NCBI GenBank assembly: GCA_040904405.1
Contig: JBBDTK010000030.1
Location: 1-10,540, forward strand
DNA: 10,540 nucleotides
Reading direction: 5' to 3'
Origin: VRUE01 sp040904405
GTDB lineage: Bacteria; Actinomycetota; Thermoleophilia; Solirubrobacterales; 70-9
Within the stretch, counting starts at the first letter, position 1; each line of letters opens with the position of its first letter. The position numbers were made by a program, and so were the translations under genes. The notes beneath the pieces were generated by a model, which did not search any database, was not told the DNA's origin, and saw nothing but the letters and a program-made list of their open reading frames with translations. Below are positions 5,349 to 10,540 of this stretch, piece by piece.

Positions 5349-6356
5349 GTGATCCTGGCGATAGAGACCTCCTGCGATGACACGTGTGCATCCGTGGTCG
5401 ACGATGCGGAGATCCTCTCCAACGTCATCTCTTCCCAGGATGCGGCACATGCAAGATTTGGTGGGATCGTTCCGGAGGTTGCCTCTAGGCACCATCTCGA
5501 GCTGACGGTCCCTGTGGTCGAATCGGCCCTGGAAGAGGCCGGTGTTTCCCTGGACCAAGTCGATGCGGTGGCTGTAACGGCAGGGCCGGGGCTGATCGGG
5601 GCGCTGCTGGTCGGGCTGAGCACGGCGAAGGCGATCGCCGCCTCGCGGCGCCTGCCGCTGATCCCGGTCGACCACCTGCAGGGCCACGTCGCCGCCAACT
5701 TCCTCGAGCCCGAGCCGCTCGCGCCGCCCTTCCTCTGCCTGGTTGCCAGCGGCGGCCACACGATGCTGGCGGCGGTCCGCGACCGCCAGGGCCACGAGGT
5801 CCTCGGGCAGACCCTGGACGACGCCGCCGGCGAGGCCTTCGACAAGGTCGCGCGGCTGCTCGGCCTCGGCTTCCCCGGCGGCCCGGCGCTGCAGCGGCTC
5901 GCCGAGAGGGGCGATCCGGAGGCCTTCGAGATGCCGGTGGCGATGGCCCGCGACCCCGGCCTCGACTTCAGCTTCAGCGGCCTCAAGACGGCGCTCTTCT
6001 ACCGCTGCCGCGAGCTCGGGCCCGAGGGCGTCGAGGCGCGCCGTGCCGACCTGGCGGCGGGCTTCCAGGCGGCGGTCGTCGCCCAGCTGACCGCGAAATT
6101 GAGGCGGGCGCTGAAGCGCGGCGAGTGGGAGGCGGTGGCGCTGGGCGGCGGCGTCGCCGCCAACGGCCCGCTGCGCGAGGCGGTGGCGGAGCTCTGCGAG
6201 GAGCAGGGGCTGCGGCTGAAGCTGGTGCCGCTGGAGCTCTGCACCGACAACGCGGCGATGATCGCCGCGGCCGCCCGTCACGCGCCGCGGATCGAGCACC
6301 CCGGCTACCTCTCCTACGACGCCTTCGCCAGCGGCCGGCCGCCGCTCCCGGCATGA
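5349..6356 (+). CDS. tsaD: tRNA N6-threonylcarbamoyladenosine transferase TsaD
   Basis: Catalytic subunit that transfers threonylcarbamoyl from its AMP adduct (made by TsaC/Sua5, not in this window) to A37 of tRNA. The 335-residue product starts ILAIETSCDDT and carries the metal ligands His109 and His113 (DHLQGH) and Asp300 (CTDNAAM), as in E. coli TsaD (H111, H115, D300). Other family motifs are GGIVPEVASRHH at 38-49, TAGPGLIGALL, VASGGHT, DDAAGEAFDKVARLLGLGFPGG, FSFSGLKTAL and GGGVAANG. The start GTG 5349 has GAGG at 5337-5340, overlapping the rimI stop, with eight bases of spacing. The first 78 codons use A- or T-ending codons about one third of the time, unlike the rest of the gene and window (see findings), though the protein is intact throughout. 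The stop overlaps the next gene by ATGA. Confidence 0.97.
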   Translation: MILAIETSCDDTCASVVDDAEILSNVISSQDAAHARFGGIVPEVASRHHLELTVPVVESALEEAGVSLDQVDAVAVTAGPGLIGALLVGLSTAKAIAASRRLPLIPVDHLQGHVAANFLEPEPLAPPFLCLVASGGHTMLAAVRDRQGHEVLGQTLDDAAGEAFDKVARLLGLGFPGGPALQRLAERGDPEAFEMPVAMARDPGLDFSFSGLKTALFYRCRELGPEGVEARRADLAAGFQAAVVAQLTAKLRRALKRGEWEAVALGGGVAANGPLREAVAELCEEQGLRLKLVPLELCTDNAAMIAAAARHAPRIEHPGYLSYDAFASGRPPLPA

Positions 6357-6634
6357 CCTCCACCGTGGTCGTCTACTCGCGGCCCGGCTGCCACCTCTGC
6401 GAGCAGGCGCTGGCGGAGATCGTCGATCTGCACCGCCACGGCTACCGCTTCGAGCTGCATGAGATCGACATCGAGAGCGAGGATCTGCTGCTGCGCGAGA
6501 TGCTCGAGCGGATCCCGGTGGTGGAGGTCGACGGCGCCGTCGTCTCCGAGCTGGTCCTCGACCGCGCCGCGCTGCGGGCCCGGCTCGATACTGTGCCTGG
6601 CGACGATGATCGAGCCGGAGGTCGAGGAGCTTGA
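6353..6634 (+). CDS. Glutaredoxin-like thioredoxin-fold protein (DUF836 type)
   Basis: Predicted small thiol-disulfide oxidoreductase of 93 residues. A beta strand VVVYSRPG leads into the redox motif C13-H-L-C16, the PGCHLC form typical of the DUF836/Glrx-like family. IPVVEVDG near 63-70 supplies the cis-proline loop that faces the active site in thioredoxin folds. The protein is soluble, with no signal peptide. The start ATG 6353 overlaps the tsaD stop as ATGA. I see no good RBS, so translation is probably coupled to tsaD. The final 12 or so residues are Gly/Arg/Asp-rich and overlap the 5' end of rex by 29 bases if rex starts at 6606. The physiological partner (glutathione, mycothiol or protein thiols) cannot be read from the sequence. 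The neighbours rex and a glutamate-cysteine-ligase-like gene suggest a role in redox balance. Confidence 0.85.
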   Translation: MTSTVVVYSRPGCHLCEQALAEIVDLHRHGYRFELHEIDIESEDLLLREMLERIPVVEVDGAVVSELVLDRAALRARLDTVPGDDDRAGGRGA

Positions 6635-7277
6635 TGTGCCCGGGGCGCCGATCGGCGACGGCGAGCGCCTCTCGCTGGGCGTCGCCGCGCGCCTCTCCCG
6701 CTACCTGCAGGTGCTGACCCAGGCGCACAAGATGGGCCGGGAGACGATCTCCTCGAAGGAACTCTCCGACTACACCCACGTCAACCCGACCCAGATCCGC
6801 CGCGATCTCTCCGGTTTCGGCAAGTTCGGCAAGCGCGGGGTAGGCTACGGCGTCGAGTCGCTGGTCGGGGAGATCCGCAAGATCCTCCGCACCTCCGGCC
6901 AGCACAACATCGCCCTCTTCGGCGCCGGCAACCTCGGCCAGGCGATCGCCAGCTCCGACATCTTCGCCGACCACGGCTTCCAGGTCGTCGCCATATTCGA
7001 CATCGACCCGGGCGTCGTCGGCAAGCAGGTCGGCGCGCTGCAGGTGCAGGACTTCGGCGAACTGGAGACGGTCGTCGCCGAGCAGGAGATCGTCGTCGGC
7101 GTGCTCGCCGTGCCCCCCGAGGCCGCCCAGGACGTCGCCGACCACCTGGTCGAGGCCGGGGTGAAGATCATCTTCAACTACTCCGAGCAGCTGCTGCAGG
7201 TGCCGCCGGAAGTCACGGTGCATACCTCGAGCCCGGCGGTCGACCTGCTCTACGCGCTCTACTTCTACCTGGCCTGA
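6606..7277 (+). CDS. rex: Redox-sensing transcriptional repressor Rex
   Basis: Dimeric repressor that senses the NADH/NAD+ ratio: NADH binding releases it from operators in front of respiratory and fermentative genes. The 223-residue product has an N-terminal winged helix (about 47-80: ISSKELSDYTHVNPTQIRRDLSGFGKFGKRGVGY region, with the highly conserved NPTQIRRDLS recognition helix). A Rossmann domain follows with GAGNLG at 106-111 and an acidic end to the next strand (AIFDIDP). A C-terminal swapped helix ends VDLLYALYFYLA. The start is uncertain: ATG 6606 has a poor RBS and overlaps the previous gene. GTG 6636 has GAGGAG at 6624-6629 with six bases of spacing and would give 213 residues, closer to the usual length. 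I see no Rex operator (TTGTGA-type palindrome) in this window, so its targets lie elsewhere or have a diverged site. Confidence 0.96.
   Translation: MIEPEVEELDVPGAPIGDGERLSLGVAARLSRYLQVLTQAHKMGRETISSKELSDYTHVNPTQIRRDLSGFGKFGKRGVGYGVESLVGEIRKILRTSGQHNIALFGAGNLGQAIASSDIFADHGFQVVAIFDIDPGVVGKQVGALQVQDFGELETVVAEQEIVVGVLAVPPEAAQDVADHLVEAGVKIIFNYSEQLLQVPPEVTVHTSSPAVDLLYALYFYLA
6624..6629 (+). promoter_or_regulatory. Strong RBS favouring a GTG 6636 start for rex
   Basis: GAGGAG ends six bases before GTG 6636, which is in frame with rex and lies one base past the glutaredoxin-like stop (TGA 6632-6634). No comparable site precedes ATG 6606. The ten residues between the two candidate starts are acidic and not conserved in the family as I know it. 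Confidence 0.45.
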
Positions 7278-7289
7278 GGAGTCCCGACC

Positions 7290-8447
7290 GTGTCCCTGGA
7301 CCTCGACCTCGCTCGGGAGAGATTCGAGTCCTCGACCGACTTCACGGTCGGGCTCGAGGAGGAGTTCGCAATCCTCGACCCGGCTACGCTGGAGCTGGAG
7401 CACCGCTTCGAGGACCTCTACGCGGCCTGCCAGCGCGACGAGGTGCTGGGCCCCTCGGCCGCCGGCGAGCTGATCGCCTCGGAGATCGAGATCCGCTCCG
7501 GCCGCAGCGAGAGCTTCGCCGCGGCGATGGCGGCGCAGCGGGAGCGCCGCGCGCGCCTCTTCCGCCTCGCCGGTGAGATCGGCCTGGGCCTGGCGGCGAT
7601 GGGAACCCATCCCTGGGCCGACTACCTGGACCAGCGGATCATCGACACCCCCCACTACAGCCGGCTGCGCCACGAACTGGGCTACGTCGCGCAGCGCAAC
7701 AACACCTGGAGCCTGCATGTGCACATGGGGGTGCGCGGCGCCGACCGGGCGATCGCCGTCTGCGACCGGATGCGCGAGCTGCTGCCGCTGCTGCTCGCGG
7801 TGTCGGCCAACTCGCCCTTCCTCGACCGCCGCGACAGCGGCCTGCACACCGTGCGCAGCGAGATCTTCACCCGCACCTTCCCGCGCTGCGGCGTGCCCAG
7901 CCCCTTCCTCGACTGGGAGCGCTACGCCGAGTTCGTCGGCCTGCTGGAGCGGACCGGGACCGTGGTCGAGTCGACCCAGCTCTGGTGGAGCGTCAGACCG
8001 CACCACCGCTTCGGCACGGTCGAGGTGCGGATCTGCGACGCGCAGACCCGCGGCGAGGAGTCCTTCGGGGTGGCCGGGCTGATCGCCGCCTGCATCGCCC
8101 AGGCCGCGCTCGACTACGACGAGCGCGGCGACGACGGCGCCGGCGCGCCGCTGCTCGACCGCGAGATCGAGGAGAACCTCTGGCGGGCGATCCGCCACGG
8201 GATGAGCGGCGAGCTGATCGACTTCCGCCGCGGCGAGCTGATCGAGGCGCGGGCGGCGCTGGAGGGCCTGCTCGAGTGGACGGCGCCGGCCCGCGACCGG
8301 CTCGGGATCGGGGTCGAGCTGCCGCCGCGCAACGGGGCCGAGCGCGCCCGCGAGGCGCTCGACGCGGGGCTCTCGATCGAGGACATCTACCGCGACGCCG
8401 TGCGTGAGACCGAGCGCACCTACACCGCCTCCAGGCAGGCGGCGTAG
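7290..8447 (+). CDS. Carboxylate-amine ligase, glutamate-cysteine ligase 2 (YbdK) family
   Basis: ATP-dependent ligase of the GCS2 family, which joins a carboxylate such as the glutamate gamma-carboxyl to an amine such as cysteine. The 385-residue product is of typical family length and has TVGLEEEF at 19-26 (acidic metal/ATP residues Glu23-25), MGTHPWADY near 105, NNTWSLHVHMGV with His143 and His145, NSPFLDRRDSGLHTVRSE, RTFPRCGVP, and WWSVRPHHRFGTVEVRICD, the substrate-binding and metal-binding core. The start GTG 7290 is supported by GAGGAG at 7276-7281, which overlaps the rex stop, with eight bases of spacing. E. coli YbdK has only weak gamma-glutamylcysteine synthesis. Family members are often annotated by default as glutamate-cysteine ligase, so the true substrate is open. 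Proximity to rex and a glutaredoxin-like gene favours a thiol or redox role. The gene is followed by a 69-base gap and a promoter for hppA. Confidence 0.9.
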   Translation: MSLDLDLARERFESSTDFTVGLEEEFAILDPATLELEHRFEDLYAACQRDEVLGPSAAGELIASEIEIRSGRSESFAAAMAAQRERRARLFRLAGEIGLGLAAMGTHPWADYLDQRIIDTPHYSRLRHELGYVAQRNNTWSLHVHMGVRGADRAIAVCDRMRELLPLLLAVSANSPFLDRRDSGLHTVRSEIFTRTFPRCGVPSPFLDWERYAEFVGLLERTGTVVESTQLWWSVRPHHRFGTVEVRICDAQTRGEESFGVAGLIAACIAQAALDYDERGDDGAGAPLLDREIEENLWRAIRHGMSGELIDFRRGELIEARAALEGLLEWTAPARDRLGIGVELPPRNGAERAREALDAGLSIEDIYRDAVRETERTYTASRQAA

Positions 8448-8475
8448 ACCTGAGAACGCATCATCCGCGGCCCCT

Positions 8476-8481
8476 TATAGA
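8476..8481 (+). promoter_or_regulatory. Candidate -10 box of the hppA promoter
   Basis: TATAGA, within an unusually AT-rich patch TTATAGACT, lies in the 69-base gap 36 bases before the hppA RBS-linked TTG start. A -35 box is not clear. It suggests that hppA is transcribed separately from the redox genes. Confidence 0.4.
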
Positions 8482-8503
8482 CTCCCGCGCCGCCAAATCC
8501 AGC

Positions 8504-8508
8504 GGAGG
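8504..8508 (+). promoter_or_regulatory. RBS that fixes the TTG start of hppA
   Basis: GGAGG in the context AGCGGAGGAA, eight bases before TTG 8517. It is one of the best Shine-Dalgarno sequences in the window. Because hppA has no ATG at its 5' end, this site decides the start. Confidence 0.75.
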
Positions 8509-8516
8509 AAACTAAC

Positions 8517-10540
8517 TTGACCAGCTTCTTGACCGATTACGGAGTCGTCGTCGCGCTCGTCTGCGCCGGCGCGGCAGTTCTCTACGGACTGATCATCACC
8601 CAGCGCCTGCTCAAACGCTCGCCTGGGAACGACCGGATGCAGGAGATCTCCGGCGCCGTCCAGGAAGGCGCCAGCGCCTATCTGCGGCGCCAGTACACGA
8701 TCATCGCCGCGGTCGCGGTGCCGATCGCGTTCCTGCTTCTGCTGCTGCAGAACTGGGAGACCGCGGTCGGCTTCGTGATCGGCGGCGTCTTCTCCGGTGC
8801 TGCCGGCTTCATCGGCATGAACCTCTCGGTGCGGGCCAACTCGCGCGTCGCCGAGGCCGCCCGCGGCGGCGTGCCGCCGGCGCTCGACGTCGCCTTCAAG
8901 GGCGGCTCGGTGACCGGCATGCTCGTCGTCGGCCTGGCACTGCTCGGCGTCGCCGGCTACTACGGCATCCTCGTCGCCACCGGCAGCACCGACAAGCACG
9001 CGGTCGACGCCCTGGTCGGGCTCGGCTTCGGCGGCTCGCTGATCTCGGTCTTCGCCCGGCTCGGCGGCGGCATCTTCACCAAGGCCGCCGACGTCGGCGC
9101 CGACCTGGTCGGCAAGGTCGAGGCGGGGATCCCCGAGGACGACCCCCGCAACCCGGCGGTGATCGCCGACAACGTAGGCGACAACGTCGGCGACTGCGCC
9201 GGCATGGCGGCCGACCTCTTCGAGACCTACGCGGTCACCTCGGTCGCGGTGATGCTGCTCGGCGTGCTCACCTTCACCGGCGCCGGTGGCGACTACCTGC
9301 GCGAGGTGGCGATCTTCCCGCTGGTGATCGGCGGGGTGGCGATCATCGCCTCGATCGTCGGGGCGCTCTCGGTGCGGACCAAGTCGGACCGGGTCGAGGG
9401 GGCGCTGTACACGGGGATGATCGTCTCCGGGGTCCTCTCGATAGCCGCCTTCTACCCGATCACCGAGTGGATGATGAGCGACCCGGTGCGGCTCGGCCTC
9501 AGCACCGCAGCCGAGACGATCACCACCACCGACCTCTGGCTCTGCGCCGTGATCGGCGTCGCTGTGACCGCGCTGCTCTTCGTGATCACCGACTACTACA
9601 CGTCGACCCGCTTCCGCCCGGTGAAGACGATCGCCGACGCCTCCGAGACGGGGCACGCGACGAACATCATCCAGGGGCTGGCGCAGGGCTTCCAGTCGAC
9701 CGCGGCGCCGGCGCTGGTGATCGCCCTGGCGATCCTCGGCGCCAACGAGCTGGCGGGCATCTACGGCATCGGCATCGCCGTGATGGCGCAGCTCTCGCTC
9801 TGCGGGCTGATCGTCGCCCTCGACGCCTTCGGGCCGATCACCGACAACGCCGGCGGGATCGCCGAGATGGCGGACCTGCCCGAGGACGTGCGCAACGTCA
9901 CCGACCCGCTCGACGCGGTCGGCAACACGACCAAGGCGGTGACCAAGGGCTACGCGATCGGCTCCGCCGCGCTCGCTGCGCTGGTGCTGTTCGCCGCCTT
10001 CAAATTCGAGCTCGAAGACGAGGCGCCCGCCGGGTTCGACCTCGGCAACCTCTTCAACCTCTCGAGCCCCGAGGTCCTGATCGGGCTGATCGTCGGCGGG
10101 ATGATGGTCTACCTCTTCGCCGCGCTGGCGATCGAGGCGGTCGGCCGCGCCGGTGGCCAGGTGGTCGAACAGGTCCGCGAGCAGTTCCGCGAGCACCCGG
10201 GGATCATGGAGGGGACCGAAAAGCCCGACTACGGCAAGACGGTCAGCATCGTCACCCTGGCGGCGCAGAAGGAGATGATCCTGCCCTCGCTGATCCCGAT
10301 CGTGGTGCCGGTGGTCGTCGGCCTGCTCAGCGTCGACGCGCTCGGCGGCCTCTTGATCGGCGTCATCGTCGTCGGCCTCTTCGCCGCGATCTCGATGACC
10401 GCCGGCGGCGGCGCCTGGGACAACGCGAAGAAGCTGATCGAGGACGGCGCCCACGGCGGCAAGGGCTCGGAGGCCCACGCGGCCTCGGTCACCGGCGACA
10501 CCGTCGGCGACCCCTACAAGGACACGGCCGGCCCGGCGAT
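8517..10540 (+). CDS. hppA: K+-independent H+-translocating pyrophosphatase (partial, 3' end outside window)
   Basis: Polytopic membrane pump that couples hydrolysis of pyrophosphate to proton export. The visible 674 codons begin at TTG 8517 and run open to the window edge; the family is usually about 680-800 residues, so only the C-terminal end is missing. The first helix is VVVALVCAGAAVLYGLIIT, followed by many further hydrophobic segments. Pyrophosphate and Mg-binding motifs are DVGADLVGKVE at 192-202, DPRNPAVIADNVGDNVGDCAG around 208-229, and GPITDNAGGIAEM. Near the visible end is GDTVGDPYKDTAGPA, the conserved C-terminal cytoplasmic motif. GNTTKAVTKG at 469-478 has Lys473 and Thr476 at the positions that distinguish K+-independent (Lys/Thr) from K+-dependent (Ala/Gly or Ala) enzymes, so this should work without potassium. 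It may recycle pyrophosphate energy under low-energy conditions. It lies downstream of the redox genes but has its own promoter and RBS. Confidence 0.96.
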   Translation, partial: MTSFLTDYGVVVALVCAGAAVLYGLIITQRLLKRSPGNDRMQEISGAVQEGASAYLRRQYTIIAAVAVPIAFLLLLLQNWETAVGFVIGGVFSGAAGFIGMNLSVRANSRVAEAARGGVPPALDVAFKGGSVTGMLVVGLALLGVAGYYGILVATGSTDKHAVDALVGLGFGGSLISVFARLGGGIFTKAADVGADLVGKVEAGIPEDDPRNPAVIADNVGDNVGDCAGMAADLFETYAVTSVAVMLLGVLTFTGAGGDYLREVAIFPLVIGGVAIIASIVGALSVRTKSDRVEGALYTGMIVSGVLSIAAFYPITEWMMSDPVRLGLSTAAETITTTDLWLCAVIGVAVTALLFVITDYYTSTRFRPVKTIADASETGHATNIIQGLAQGFQSTAAPALVIALAILGANELAGIYGIGIAVMAQLSLCGLIVALDAFGPITDNAGGIAEMADLPEDVRNVTDPLDAVGNTTKAVTKGYAIGSAALAALVLFAAFKFELEDEAPAGFDLGNLFNLSSPEVLIGLIVGGMMVYLFAALAIEAVGRAGGQVVEQVREQFREHPGIMEGTEKPDYGKTVSIVTLAAQKEMILPSLIPIVVPVVVGLLSVDALGGLLIGVIVVGLFAAISMTAGGGAWDNAKKLIEDGAHGGKGSEAHAASVTGDTVGDPYKDTAGPA

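Noticed and set aside
5322..8198. Very long open frame of 958 codons on the minus strand
   Set aside because: It runs antisense through tsaD, rex and the GCS2-family gene. Its composition is low-complexity Arg/Ala/Asp/Gly, which is what GC-rich codons give when read on the other strand.
8475..10478. 667-codon minus-strand open frame opposite hppA
   Set aside because: It is a His/Asp/Arg/Gly-rich shadow of the pyrophosphatase gene, with no domain-like segments. The + strand reading is a fully conserved membrane protein.

Overview
The window is high-GC bacterial chromosome (nearly all codons end in G or C) with thirteen protein genes, all on the + strand, and no RNA gene, CRISPR array, transposase or phage gene that I can recognise. 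The GC bias, frequent GTG/TTG starts, TANNNT-type -10 boxes, a likely leaderless gene, an actinobacterial-type Rex repressor and a K+-independent H+-pyrophosphatase suggest an actinobacterium, perhaps Thermoleophilia/Solirubrobacterales. The lineage is inferred from general resemblance only.

Layout. (1) 1-2400: promoter region and panC-panD-panB, three of the enzymes of pantothenate (CoA precursor) synthesis, joined by 1-bp and 4-bp start/stop overlaps. (2) 2401-2638: a non-coding gap. It holds a hairpin just after panB and then a 179-bp imperfect palindrome (2445-2623) with 20/21-matching terminal inverted repeats and a CTA on both sides. It looks like a small non-autonomous (MITE-like) element or a large structured repeat. 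(3) 2639-3753: a family 4 uracil-DNA glycosylase ending in a sliding-clamp-binding motif, overlapping tsaE by 4 bp. (4) 3821-4198: a small secreted four-cysteine protein of unknown function with its own promoter and strong RBS, overlapping tsaB by CTGA. (5) 4195-6356: tsaB, rimI and tsaD. With tsaE they supply the TsaB/D/E machinery for the t6A37 tRNA modification, plus the RimI acetyltransferase that commonly travels with them. (6) 6353-8447: a redox-flavoured group of a glutaredoxin-like protein, the NADH-sensing repressor Rex, and a glutamate-cysteine-ligase-like enzyme. (7) 8517 to the window end: hppA, a membrane H+-pumping pyrophosphatase with a TTG start, cut by the window edge.

Most genes from 2639 to 8447 are tightly packed or overlapping, so they probably form one or two long transcripts, with an internal promoter before the secreted-protein gene. 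The points most worth checking are the palindromic element at 2445-2623, the apparent CUG start of tsaB, the clamp motif on the glycosylase, the small secreted protein wired into the t6A operon, and an abrupt change of codon use inside tsaD. Most of the rest is ordinary core-genome content, and I do not see a clear undescribed defence or mobile system.
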